Shown here one piece after another: positions 1 through 7,504 of a stretch of DNA of 22,826 nt. The DNA is from a bacterium (GTDB lineage Bacteria > B130-G9): contig DATLAJ010000121.1 in NCBI GenBank assembly GCA_035527515.1, positions 1 through 22,826 on the forward strand. The letters are read 5' to 3'. The number at the start of each line of letters is the position of its first letter. Position 1 is the first letter of the stretch. Under the pieces are notes generated by a model. The model saw only the letters and a list, made by a program, of their open reading frames with translations, did no database searches and was not told where the DNA came from. A program made the translations under genes and the position numbers.

Positions 1-69
1 CTAGAGGTTGGAGACGAGCTCGGCCCACCGCACGCTCGAGGCCCCCGAAGCATCGGCGTGATGGGGCTC

Positions 70-366
70 TCAATATGACAGCGAGCGTTGCTGCTCCTGC
101 ACCTTCACCCCCTTTGGAGGCACAAATGTGAACAGAGAGTCGGCTAGCTCGCGATTGAGCTTGACCTTCGTGAACTTGATGGACGTAGTATCGCCGTTCT
201 TCTCGACGGAGTTCAGGCGAGTAGGCAAGCCCGTTTCCTTGCTGACGACAATCCGCAGCCTTGCGATCAGCCTTGCCATGGACTCATCCTTCGGCCTCAG
301 TTCGACCTCGAAATCGCTCGCCTTCTGCCCATTGCCAGCGGAGAGCCTCCGCTCCCGAGACCCTCT
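70..366 (-). pseudogene. C-terminal fragment of a LolA-like outer-membrane lipoprotein carrier
   Basis: The reading frame is open from an in-frame TAG at 367-369 down to the TGA at 70-72. It matches only the last part of a LolA-type periplasmic lipoprotein chaperone: a stretch with ELRPKDESMARLI, then GLPTRLNSVEKNGDTTSIKF, then LNRELADSLFTFVPPKG, which resembles the usual closing strands and the N..L.DSLFTF..P.G signature of the family. A complete LolA is about 200 residues with a signal peptide; here about 98 codons are open and the only ATG (279) gives 69 residues. The bases between this fragment and the end of the upstream permease gene do not encode the missing N-terminal half in any frame, so a 5' truncation or rearrangement is more likely than one sequencing error. 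It lies downstream of pyrE and the permease on the same strand. Confidence 0.6.
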
Positions 367-448
367 CTACCCCAGAACGTATTGGGTAGATATTGCCGAG
401 GCGGACGTGTGGTAGGTAATAACCGGGGAGTTGGGGCGTTCCCCGGCC

Positions 449-1225
449 TTAAGCGAGAAGCCTGTGGTCGCTGGAGAAAAACTGCCTGGCTGCCAGGTGA
501 GAGACGATCGTGGCGACAACCGTCGCTTGGCAGAGAAGCAGATAGAAAACAACGACCTGTATGGAGACCGCCTCGAAAACGTTCGCACCGGCAAGTATCA
601 TCCCTGTCATCGCGCCCGGCAAATGGACAATCCCAACCAGCTTGAGCGATACGAGCGTGGGGGCGAGCGTGCGCCTCAGCGAGAGTCTCAGATGTCTTTG
701 CATTGCTTCTGATGATGTGGCGCCGAGGCAAAGTGCGGCCTCGATCTTGGCCTTGTTTGCGGTTATCTCATCTCGGACGCGACCGAAAGCCAGCGTCCCA
801 ACGTTTGCGCCCATGCCGATGGCGATTCCGGCGAGGGGGATGAGTTGTCTGGGCTGGGAGGGCACGATCGATAGGCCCGCGAGCAGGCCAACCGAAAGAA
901 GCGTCCCCGTGGCCATGCCAATGAACGCAATCACCGTGGCATGAGGGACGTCTGGCGCAGACCTGCCACAGGTAAAGGCGCCGATGATAACCATCACCGA
1001 GAGCAGGCCGACGATCGATTCAACGCTCTTGAGGCTGAATACAACGTTCAGGACGTAGCCGACTACCATGAGCTGCACAAATACCCGAACCATGCCGATC
1101 AGGAAGCTTTTTTCTAGGCCGAGATTCTGCTTGCGCGATAGAACGAGCGCAATCCCAACGAAAACAAGCGCGGACGCGATCTGCTTCCAGCCAACGTTTT
1201 GCCAAACCGCTGCTATATCATTCAC
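449..1225 (-). CDS. fetB: UPF0014/FetB-type ABC transporter permease
   Basis: A 258-residue, very hydrophobic integral membrane protein with about seven predicted membrane segments. It carries the UPF0014 (FetB/YbbM) signatures: IPLAGIAIGMGANVGTLAF at about residues 129-147, KIEAALCLGATSSEAM at about 160-175, and GIVHLPGAMTGMILAGANVF at about 198-217. In the characterised E. coli system FetB is the membrane subunit of a FetAB iron exporter, so metal or related export at the inner membrane is the family-based expectation, not something shown here. The ATG start is supported by an AGGAGG about 10 bases upstream. pyrE lies 48 bases upstream on the same strand, suggesting co-transcription. No ATPase partner (fetA) is found in the window, which is unusual because the two are normally adjacent. 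Confidence 0.85.
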   Translation of the reverse strand: MNDIAAVWQNVGWKQIASALVFVGIALVLSRKQNLGLEKSFLIGMVRVFVQLMVVGYVLNVVFSLKSVESIVGLLSVMVIIGAFTCGRSAPDVPHATVIAFIGMATGTLLSVGLLAGLSIVPSQPRQLIPLAGIAIGMGANVGTLAFGRVRDEITANKAKIEAALCLGATSSEAMQRHLRLSLRRTLAPTLVSLKLVGIVHLPGAMTGMILAGANVFEAVSIQVVVFYLLLCQATVVATIVSHLAARQFFSSDHRLLA

Positions 1226-1273
1226 GGTGTTCCTCCTGAGAAAAGTTAGCGGAAGCGCTGGGCCGAATCCGCA

Positions 1274-1819
1274 TCAGTCGTCTGCGAGCAGCTCGTCCCT
1301 GTTGCAGAGCGCAAAGAGAGAGTAACCCCTGGCCTCGATATTCTCCCTGCCGCCCTCCATACGGTCAAGGATGGTCATCACTTCAACGACACGGCAGCCA
1401 TGCGCCTCAGCCGCCTCGATCGCCTCAAGGGCCGACCTTCCTGTTGTCGTTACGTCCTCCACAATGACCACGTCTTCGCCCTCTGGCAACGGGCCCTCGA
1501 TCCGCTTGCCAGTCCCGTGTCCCTTGGTCTTCTTGCGCACAATAAACGCATCAACGGGGAAGCCCTCATCCCAGCTCAGGGCACACGCGGCGCAGGCTAT
1601 TGGGTCGGCGCCCAGCGTTAGACCACCGACATGGCGCACGCCAATCTCCTTGAGTCGGGAAACGATCACGCGCCCGACGAGGTTCAACCCTTCCGCGGAG
1701 AGCGTGGTCATCTTGCAGTCAACGTAGTAGCTGCTAGTTCCGCCTGAGGAGAGCTTGAAATGCCCCTTCTTTACTGATCGCTCACGCAGAAGCTCAACGA
1801 GTCGCTGTCGTGGCTGCAT
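1274..1819 (-). CDS. pyrE: Orotate phosphoribosyltransferase
   Basis: PyrE transfers ribose-5-phosphate from PRPP to orotate to form OMP, the fifth step of de novo pyrimidine synthesis, in the cytoplasm. The protein shows the PRPP-binding loop VVIVEDVTTTGRSALEA at residues 117-133, the flexible catalytic loop RKKTKGHGTGKRIEG around 95-109 with its conserved lysines, the GGLTLGADPIA segment at 65-75 and the N-terminal SGGTSSYYVDCK motif that contacts substrate. At 181 residues it has the normal length. I chose the ATG at 1819 because GGAG lies 8 bases upstream; ATGs at 1834 and 1876 would extend the protein but have no visible Shine-Dalgarno. It is probably the first gene of a unit continuing into fetB. 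Confidence 0.95.
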   Translation of the reverse strand: MQPRQRLVELLRERSVKKGHFKLSSGGTSSYYVDCKMTTLSAEGLNLVGRVIVSRLKEIGVRHVGGLTLGADPIACAACALSWDEGFPVDAFIVRKKTKGHGTGKRIEGPLPEGEDVVIVEDVTTTGRSALEAIEAAEAHGCRVVEVMTILDRMEGGRENIEARGYSLFALCNRDELLADD

Positions 1820-1878
1820 AGTGTCTTCTCCCATTATGTTTGCCTGACCGCTTAGTTTGAAGCCAATTCTCAACAAAG

Positions 1879-1905
1879 GCTATATACGCATCGGCCGCGA
1901 GTCAA
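1879..1905 (-). promoter_or_regulatory. Weak candidate promoter for pyrE
   Basis: Read on the minus strand, TTGACT (1905-1900) is followed after 15 bases by TATAGC (1884-1879), inside an AT-rich GTATATAGCC stretch. The -35 box is close to consensus, but the spacer is shorter than the usual 17 and the -10 box is imperfect. The position, about 60 bases upstream of the pyrE start, is appropriate. This is inference from pattern only. Confidence 0.3.
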
Positions 1906-2104
1906 CTGCGATGGGACGGGACAACAATCGCTGCGGAAAGATCGCTTTCGGCCTTCAGTACCCACAATCGAACAAGATCAAGTCGGCTTTTCATAGAGCA
2001 ACTTTCCCTCACGAACAGCCGTAGTTACGAAGGCCTCCTCTACCTGACTCCAGTCATACACTTCCGAGGCTGTCTAATAAGTCCCGGTTGACGGAGGGGA
2101 TTTG
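1906..2104. other. Intergenic, no gene recognised; transposon-end-like string at 2068-2089
   Basis: This is the first part of a roughly 780-base stretch (1877-2659) without a convincing gene. Short open frames have no start signals and no recognisable protein character. At about 2068-2089 the string GAGGCTGTCTAATAAGTCCC resembles terminal inverted repeats of several DDE-transposon families, but the matching reverse-complement end was not found in the window, so an insertion remnant is only a possibility. Confidence 0.35.
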
Positions 2105-2350
2105 CTGGGAGGTTATTGTTGACCCCAATAATCAGATTGAAGAGGGGAATGTTGCGGCCGCGTCGGGGACGTGGCGCATGGGATTCTGCCCGAAAGGGCA
2201 CACCACAGGTAGCCGCAGGCGTCAGCCTGACGGTAAAAGAGAGCTCCTATGCCTCGATGATAACCCTCCCGTTGCATTGCATGCACGGCTACCCACGGTA
2301 TCCCCTGTCGGGGATTGCAGCCTCGCTCCCTCATTTACACCCGCCAGGTG
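2105..2350. repeat. Non-coding array of short hairpins, dispersed-repeat-like
   Basis: Three perfect or near-perfect hairpins follow one another: TGCCC-GAAA-GGGCA at 2187-2200 (a GNRA-type tetraloop), CCGCAGGC-gtca-GCCTGaCGG at 2213-2233, and ATCCCC-tgtc-GGGGAT at 2300-2315. A TGCATTGCATGCA near-palindrome lies between the second and third. The short open frames across it (for example one of 87 codons on plus and one of 73 on minus) look like by-products of the structured DNA. The GCAGGC..GCCTG type of palindrome is, as I recall, widely dispersed in uncultured bacterial genomes. Copy number cannot be measured from one window. From 2351 to 2659 I see nothing else that I can support. Confidence 0.5.
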
Positions 2351-2659
2351 AAGGAGGCAGCAGTTCGGACTGCAACATGAACTCATCTATCTACCTGTCA
2401 GGCAACTTCAAGAAACAACTTCGCGGACGGTCAATCTGATTATCGGGGACCACGGTAGAGTGGCACCGCTTTGGCTGGCCGCGATCCTGAAGTGTCCTTC
2501 AAATGGCCTCCCGTCCCGAATGTCGTTTATGAATCTGGCTTTTCAGGTAGGGGAATTGGATCGGAAGCGTCAACTGCTTACGAGAGCCAGAGACGGTGAA
2601 GAGGTTTTGGGTTTTCTCCGAAATCGAAAAAGGAACACAAGATAACAATCGAGTCCGAG

Positions 2660-3277
2660 GTGGATCAGGTGAGAGAAAATGGGACGATTGTAAACGGGGG
2701 CGAATCGGCGTCGCGACGTGGCTTTGGCGCGACTGTGGTCTCACGGGCGAGGCTATCGAGACTGACCGAGGTCGCCAACTATCGGCGCTTGTATGACAAC
2801 AGGGATGTCCGCATACCGCTTTATGAGAACATGACGGCGGCGCAGCTGTCGCTTAGGCTTCCGATATCGGTGGGCATCCCGAGACAGATCGTCGATAATT
2901 CGGCTGACGCTCTTTTCGGCGACTGTAAATTCGCAGGCGTTCGTATGGTGGGCGCGGATGAGGCCGAGAGCGCGCGGGTCCAGGCGCTTTGGGATCGGGT
3001 GTTCAGCGACAATGGTTTTCGACAGAGGCTTTTGACGGACGCAATTGACGCGGGGATCTGCGGCGGGACGTTCTACTCGGTGAGTTATGATCCAGCTGGC
3101 CCAAGCGTCTTGAGGGTTCAGTCAATAAGTTACGACCAGCTTTGGGACATTGAGTACGACGAGCTGGATAGGGACAAGGTGCTGGCGTATATCTTTCAGT
3201 GGGAGCAGGTCGAGCCTGAGCCAGGAAGGGCGAGAAGTTCCGCTGGCATCGTGTTGAGATGGATAGGGAGAGGATAG
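2660..3277 (+). CDS. Phage portal protein, N-terminal part (frameshifted gene)
   Basis: The first 205 codons of a phage portal protein, the dodecameric ring at the capsid vertex through which DNA passes. Portal-like features are LSLRLPISVGIPRQIVDNSA, then a wing-type region QALWDRVFSDNGFRQRLL, the GICGGTFYSVSYD segment, and the YDQLWDIEYDELDRDKVLAY / IFQWEQVEPE strand region. The frame then runs into RWIGRG and a TAG at 3275-3277, while the correct continuation is in the -1 frame (next entry). The start is a GTG at 2660 without a strong Shine-Dalgarno, so the true start is uncertain. Unusually, no terminase gene lies upstream. Confidence 0.65.
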   Translation: MDQVRENGTIVNGGESASRRGFGATVVSRARLSRLTEVANYRRLYDNRDVRIPLYENMTAAQLSLRLPISVGIPRQIVDNSADALFGDCKFAGVRMVGADEAESARVQALWDRVFSDNGFRQRLLTDAIDAGICGGTFYSVSYDPAGPSVLRVQSISYDQLWDIEYDELDRDKVLAYIFQWEQVEPEPGRARSSAGIVLRWIGRG

Positions 3278-4071
3278 TCAGGCTACGGGCCGCTCGACCG
3301 CACACTGTTGGGGATGAGGGGGAGGGTGTCCAGTTCGAGGTTACAAGCATCTCGGAGCATAACCTGGGGATGATCCCAATTATTCACATCCCGAACTCGG
3401 TCCAGCGAATGCAGATGGTTGGGGACTCGGACATCGCTCCGCTTATTCCTATGCTCGACGCGGTCAATCAGATGATGTCCGACGCCTATTGGCAATGCTA
3501 CAACGACCAATCGATACTCAAGGCGATCAATATCGATCCACCTGACAGCGATGATGTCGAGGAGTCTGTCGTCAGGCTTGGCGGCGACCAGATACATTTT
3601 CTGACCGAGAACGACCAGTTGAGGCAGGACATCGTCCGGATGAAGCCGGTGGGCATTCCGGAGAGCTTCTTCAAGACACTCAGCCTTTTGGTGGGGCAGA
3701 TATACAAGACGGCCGGGGAATCGCATCTCGAGCCGCTGAATTGGACTGGGACGAACATCTCTGGCGTTGCGCTTCGACTGCTCTACGAGCCACTTGCTAA
3801 GAAGACATATCGAAAGCGCATCTACTGGGCATCGGGGTTTAAGCGGCTGGCCAAGATATTGTTCGCTTTAGCGAACTCCAAGTCAGTTGTGCTGTCGGAG
3901 TCGGGGAAGTTCATGCTAGGAGGCCCAGAGTACCAACTCAAGGACGTGGAGACGGTCTGGGGTCCTTTGATCCCTGGCGATGAGGTGGAGCAGCAAAACA
4001 TCGTTCTCGCCGATCTCTCGGCTGGTCTTATTGGGCCGGAGGATGCGAGAAAGAAGCGGGGCTACGAATGA
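3259..4071 (+). CDS. Phage portal protein, C-terminal part (frameshifted gene)
   Basis: This continues the portal protein in another frame. The frame is open from 3220, just after a TGA at 3217-3219, and codons before the ATG at 3259 read sensibly as GEKFRWHRVE, so the join lies between 3220 and 3277. The downstream part has portal character: MIPIIHIPNS, SDIAPLIPMLDAVNQMMSDA (clip/stem region), LSLLVGQIYKTAGESHLEP, ISGVALRLLYEPLAKKTYRK and a C-terminal IVLADLSAGLIGPEDARKK. Together the halves give about 470 residues, normal for SPP1 gp6-like portals. No heptameric slippery sequence is visible at the join; one extra base near 3220 would restore a single frame. It may be a sequencing error, a real mutation in a decaying prophage, or less likely recoding. 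Confidence 0.65.
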   Translation: MDRERIVRLRAARPHTVGDEGEGVQFEVTSISEHNLGMIPIIHIPNSVQRMQMVGDSDIAPLIPMLDAVNQMMSDAYWQCYNDQSILKAINIDPPDSDDVEESVVRLGGDQIHFLTENDQLRQDIVRMKPVGIPESFFKTLSLLVGQIYKTAGESHLEPLNWTGTNISGVALRLLYEPLAKKTYRKRIYWASGFKRLAKILFALANSKSVVLSESGKFMLGGPEYQLKDVETVWGPLIPGDEVEQQNIVLADLSAGLIGPEDARKKRGYE

Positions 4072-4148
4072 GTTGAAGGTCAAAAGAAAACAGGAAACAG
4101 AGGAAAGCGATGCCATGAAAAACATCTTAGACATTAAGGGAGGTTCGG

Positions 4149-4643
4149 ATGGCTGAACAGGAAGTCTCTGGAGAGACAATGGAAGACGCCAACGAGGCGC
4201 AGGCGCCTCGAGATGATGTTGGGGCAGATGCTAAAGAGGCACCGGGCTCCGGTGATGACCGGGCAGAGCTTCTCCGGCGTGCTGTGTTTGCGGAGGAGGC
4301 GTTGGAGCTTTCGCAGTTCGTTCGGGACAGAGACCTCTTGCGTCGGCTTCAGGGCGTTGTTAGCGGCGAGACCGAGGTTGAGTTGAAGGAGAAGCTCTCG
4401 GTTCTGAAGGAGGTCTTGGCCCACATAAAGGAGTCCCAGGGGGCTGACCGGCCCACCGAGGAGGGTCTCCACAATCTGGTCGCCAGTGAGGTAAAGCGCA
4501 GCATCAATCGGCTGACAAATGCGGCGGAGGGTGTTGATGCTGTGGTGGGGCAGCCGCCGGTTGCTTCGGCACAAAGCGAGAAGGAGACAGCTTCTTCGCG
4601 GCTTAGGCGGCTGGCGAACCTGAGAGGGATCCTCATCAAATAG
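4149..4643 (+). CDS. Acidic helical protein, probable phage scaffold
   Basis: A 164-residue protein with an acidic, low-complexity N-terminus (about residues 1-38, rich in E, D and A) and a long predicted helix or coiled coil (AELLRRAVFAEEALELSQFV and VELKEKLSVLKEVLAHIKE), ending in a basic tail RLRRLANLRGILIK. Composition, size and place between portal and capsid genes fit a scaffolding protein, which guides capsid assembly and binds the shell through a basic C-terminal end. Nothing in the sequence proves this. The start is supported by GGAGG five bases upstream. A 13-codon open frame (4115-4156) overlaps the start and might couple translation, but I do not call it a gene. Confidence 0.5.
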   Translation: MAEQEVSGETMEDANEAQAPRDDVGADAKEAPGSGDDRAELLRRAVFAEEALELSQFVRDRDLLRRLQGVVSGETEVELKEKLSVLKEVLAHIKESQGADRPTEEGLHNLVASEVKRSINRLTNAAEGVDAVVGQPPVASAQSEKETASSRLRRLANLRGILIK

Positions 4644-4667
4644 TTCAGGGTCGGTCTAAGCAGCGGG

Positions 4668-4694
4668 CGGGCACGGTATAGGTCAGAGTGCCCG
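4668..4694 (+). other. Hairpin between scaffold-like and decoration-like genes
   Basis: CGGGCAC (4668-4674) pairs perfectly with GTGCCCG (4688-4694) around a 13-base loop. It sits in the 110-base gap before the highly structured decoration and capsid genes. No T-run follows, so it is not a classical terminator; it could be an RNA-processing or attenuation element, or chance. Confidence 0.3.
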
Positions 4695-4754
4695 GTGGGG
4701 TTGTCAACGACACAAATGGCCAAATGAGAATCTAAATGGGAGGTGCATAGGAAG

Positions 4755-5177
4755 ATGGCTTGGAAGAACAAGGATGCTAGAGGGAGCTGGGAGGCGATTG
4801 CGAGCGTCGAGGTCGAGGAGAACGAGCTGATGCATATCAACACGGACGGCAAGACGCTACTTGCCGATGCCTCGAGCGGGACAGTTCGCGAGTCGCACGG
4901 TTTTGCGGCTCTTCGCGGTTACCAGGTGAACGAACGGGCGACGCTTGTGCGAAGCGGGAAGATAGCCGGGGTCACCGATGAGGCTGGCGATCCTCTGACG
5001 ACAGGTTCGATCTACTACCTCAGCAAGACTGCGGGCAAAGTCACAGCAACGAAGCCGAGTGGAGATGGGGATGTGGTTCAGGTCGTTGGCGTAGCGGCAG
5101 GGAGCAACGAGCTGAACATCTCGATTGGTCCGGCGTTTGTCGTTGCGAGTTCAGGAAGTTTTCTGCAAGCGCTATAG
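4755..5177 (+). CDS. Phage capsid decoration-like protein
   Basis: A protein of 140 residues placed directly before the major capsid gene, the usual position of head decoration or capsid cement proteins. The section DEAGDPLTTGSIYYLSKTAG followed by KVTATKPSGDGDVVQVVGVA strongly resembles the beta-barrel pattern of small virion proteins that carry a lifetime/G-S-x-Y-Y-L strand and a closing VVGVA strand. Such proteins stabilise the expanded shell from outside. The ATG at 4755 is preferred over an in-frame GTG at 4743 because GGAGG lies 11 bases before it. The family was identified by pattern and context only. Confidence 0.55.
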   Translation: MAWKNKDARGSWEAIASVEVEENELMHINTDGKTLLADASSGTVRESHGFAALRGYQVNERATLVRSGKIAGVTDEAGDPLTTGSIYYLSKTAGKVTATKPSGDGDVVQVVGVAAGSNELNISIGPAFVVASSGSFLQAL

Positions 5178-5231
5178 GAAATAAGCCTACCGGCCACAAA
5201 AGAACAGATAACACGAGGGAAGGGGAAGAAA

Positions 5232-6296
5232 TTGACTACATTCGACAACTATCAGTATCGAGGCGGCGTCTATGTGGGCGGCGTTTTCGGCAGCGACACT
5301 GACGTTGATTGGCGGCACGTCCTCAAGGACGTGCTAAGCCTTGTGAAGGCCTACAACGATCGGGATGTGTCTGGTCTTGCCGACCGATTGACGCAGAAAT
5401 CGACTAGAGAGGCCGTGAAACAGGAGATCAACCGCCTTGTGGCCAAGGAGGTCGCAGAGGGGCGTGAGCCTGACTATGAGTCCAACAGCGTCTATGAGTT
5501 CGCATTGCCGATCAAGGAGTTCGAGATAGCGTTTTCGTTGACGAGGACAGCGCAGAAGCGGATCGATCCCAGGAGGATCGAGAACCTTTTCGGGAGCGTG
5601 ATTCAGGCCCACCTTCAGCAACGGTTGAAGAATGCGTTGACGCCGATTTTCTCGAAAAACCAGGCTGGCGATGAGTGGGGCGGGACTTGGCAGGTGAACA
5701 CGGACTGTCCGGATTTTCAGGCGAATGCCTTTTTCGGGGCGTCACACACTCACATTTTCGCGAGGACATCTACTACCCTGACATTAGAGCATCTTAGAAT
5801 GCTTTCGGAGGAGATACAGCATCATGGGTTTGGTGCGCCGGGGGTTTATGGGGAGAAGAACCTGCTTCTTCTGGTGAACATAGCTCAGGCGAATGACCTC
5901 ATCCAGATGGCCGACTGGACTGTCAACTCCGGCCTCCCCGACTCGGTCGTGGAACGGCTCGCGCTCGATGGCATCAACCCCAACCAAGGCATTGGTGGGT
6001 TCATCGTCAACGTCAACAACATGATCCCGGAGAACTACGTGGTTGCGATCGGTTTGGACACTCCGTATCCGGCGGTTACAACTCGTTTAGAGAGGCAGAG
6101 CCAGTATCAGGGGCTTGTGCTCGAGACGCCGTTCGAGAACTCGCAGTATCCTTTCAGGGATGCTGTTTTCACGTTCTCGGAGGGGTGTACTCTGACTCAG
6201 CCGAGCGCGGTTGCGGTTCTCATGCTTAGCGCGGAGGAGAACAGCACTGATGAGGATATCAGCGCCTATGTGGTTCCCGAGTTCTACCAGCAGTAA
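5232..6296 (+). CDS. Major capsid protein-like
   Basis: A 354-residue protein in the position of the major head protein, after portal, scaffold-like and decoration-like genes. It has the mixed alpha/beta composition of a shell protein: YNDRDVSGLADRLTQKSTRE helix, an N-arm and E-loop-like region YEFALPIKEFEIAFSLTRTA, a long spine-like helix LFGSVIQAHLQQRLKNAL, and a C-terminal half with FIVNVNNMIPENYVVAIGLD that looks like the P- and A-domain strands of HK97-type subunits. No prohead protease or cleavable delta domain is visible, which agrees with a separate scaffold protein. The start is a TTG preceded by AGGGGAAG. I am confident it is the largest virion protein of the cassette, less so of the exact capsid family. 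Confidence 0.6.
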   Translation: MTTFDNYQYRGGVYVGGVFGSDTDVDWRHVLKDVLSLVKAYNDRDVSGLADRLTQKSTREAVKQEINRLVAKEVAEGREPDYESNSVYEFALPIKEFEIAFSLTRTAQKRIDPRRIENLFGSVIQAHLQQRLKNALTPIFSKNQAGDEWGGTWQVNTDCPDFQANAFFGASHTHIFARTSTTLTLEHLRMLSEEIQHHGFGAPGVYGEKNLLLLVNIAQANDLIQMADWTVNSGLPDSVVERLALDGINPNQGIGGFIVNVNNMIPENYVVAIGLDTPYPAVTTRLERQSQYQGLVLETPFENSQYPFRDAVFTFSEGCTLTQPSAVAVLMLSAEENSTDEDISAYVVPEFYQQ

Positions 6297-6308
6297 AGGA
6301 AACCTGTG

Positions 6309-6692
6309 ATGAACGCTTCTGACTTCGAGACAAGGCTGAGGTCTGTCCTTTCGAACTTGTCTGACCACCTCAGTGACGAGCAGCTGGCGGAGGCGATCGC
6401 CTCCGCTGGGGAGATAACGGGCATCTCGCTTCCGACGACTGACCAGGAGATGGTTGAGGCATTGCTCAACAGAGGTGAGGCGGTCTGCTTGGGGATGCTT
6501 CAAAATGATTGGCTGCCGCGGTTTGACGCGACTTATGCCGGCGACTCGCTCTCGCGGGCGGATGTTGCGAGGCAGATAGAGAGTAAGCTGACTCGGCTGG
6601 ACAAGAGATGGGTGCAGCTTTCAAAGCGTTACAAAGCGGGCGCCGGGCGCAGCTCGATGAGTGTGGCGGTAGGGACCGCCAAACGGGTCTGA
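6309..6692 (+). CDS. Probable head-tail connector (adaptor) protein
   Basis: An all-helical protein of 127 residues directly after the capsid gene, where gp6/gp15-like adaptor proteins normally sit. Helices include DFETRLRSVLSNLSDHLSDE, EMVEALLNRGEAVCLGMLQN and VARQIESKLTRLDKRWVQLS; the last helix with its conserved-looking W and basic end is typical of adaptor proteins that dock under the portal. The ATG at 6309 has AAGGA eight bases upstream; a GTG one codon earlier is also possible. The next gene begins 13 bases downstream, so the two are translated as one unit. Function is inferred from place and fold character. Confidence 0.45.
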   Translation: MNASDFETRLRSVLSNLSDHLSDEQLAEAIASAGEITGISLPTTDQEMVEALLNRGEAVCLGMLQNDWLPRFDATYAGDSLSRADVARQIESKLTRLDKRWVQLSKRYKAGAGRSSMSVAVGTAKRV

Positions 6693-6705
6693 TGGGAGGC
6701 GGCAG

Positions 6706-7431
6706 ATGACGACCGAGTGTAGTAATCGAGGGGACCGTCAACTCATGTTTCGGGACCTTCACGAGGTCGAACGCGACTTTCGGGAGATGAATGGTTGGCA
6801 GAGGGCATCCATTAGACGGCTTATAGCGAGCGATTCTGCCGGCGTCGGTCTGCCGCCAACGGACACGTATGCGAGCGGGCTCGTGGACCTGGAGGTCTGC
6901 GCCTCGCCCATGCCGTTGGAGCTCGAGGGAGGCACGGTTGTTCCCACGATGGATGGCGGCATGCGGTTCGAGTTCTGGAACATCGAGGTGTTCCCGGGGG
7001 ACGAGGTGCTTTTTGAGGGCGACACCTACGACGTGAAACGGATTGAGAGTAGAACGCCAAGCGTCGTCCTGGGGACGATCGAGGTCGAGAGTGGAGCGGC
7101 GGTTCTGAACGCAGCCGCTGCTCCAGAGGGGCCCGTCGAGGCGAGGTGCGTCATCAGCACTAAACCAGCGGGCGAGGTCTCTTTCAGGCTCCAGTACGAG
7201 GACATCGAGGGGGAGGCAAGAGTCTCGGACGCAATCAGTTTCCCGGCGGACTGCAATGTAGGCGATGCCCAGTCCGTGACGATAGAGGGAGATGAGGCGA
7301 TGATCACTTTGCTGTGTGGCGTCTCTGACTTCGAGGGCGAGCTGGGGGGCGGCATCGTGCGGATCACCGACAATTGCCCGTTCAGGACGCGGGTTGCAGC
7401 GCATCGAAGAGAGCAGGGAGTTGGCGGTTGA
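6706..7431 (+). CDS. Probable head-closure/neck protein with C-terminal beta domain
   Basis: A 241-residue protein. Residues about 80-120 (MRFEFWNIEVFPGDEVLFEG then DTYDVKRIES) look like the small beta barrel of head-completion or stopper proteins, which typically read as a W..I..GD.v...g..Y.V..I pattern. The C-terminal half (about 130-230) is a second beta-rich, acidic domain of Ig-like character (EGPVEARCVISTKPAGEVSF, GGGIVRITDN). It is unusual in length for a stopper, so a fusion of a neck barrel and a decoration-like domain is possible. GGAGG lies six bases before the ATG. The 3' end of the gene overlaps a 7-bp repeat pair (GTTGGCG, GTTGACG at 7420-7433). Confidence 0.4.
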   Translation: MTTECSNRGDRQLMFRDLHEVERDFREMNGWQRASIRRLIASDSAGVGLPPTDTYASGLVDLEVCASPMPLELEGGTVVPTMDGGMRFEFWNIEVFPGDEVLFEGDTYDVKRIESRTPSVVLGTIEVESGAAVLNAAAAPEGPVEARCVISTKPAGEVSFRLQYEDIEGEARVSDAISFPADCNVGDAQSVTIEGDEAMITLLCGVSDFEGELGGGIVRITDNCPFRTRVAAHRREQGVGG

Positions 7432-7504
7432 CGTTCGCAGCAGGGGAAAGCTCTGCGAAGCTTCCATGCACGAGAAACAGACGGATTAGCTTTGGAGGTG
7501 TGAG

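Noticed and set aside
1877-2659. Terminase genes upstream of the portal
   Set aside because: No open frame of suitable length or ATPase motif is present on either strand.
4115-4156. 13-codon leader peptide before the scaffold-like gene
   Set aside because: Too short and without independent support; it may only reflect chance overlap.
6466-7467. 333-codon open frame on the minus strand
   Set aside because: It lies opposite the connector and neck genes, which have good Shine-Dalgarno sites and sensible proteins; it is a shadow frame.
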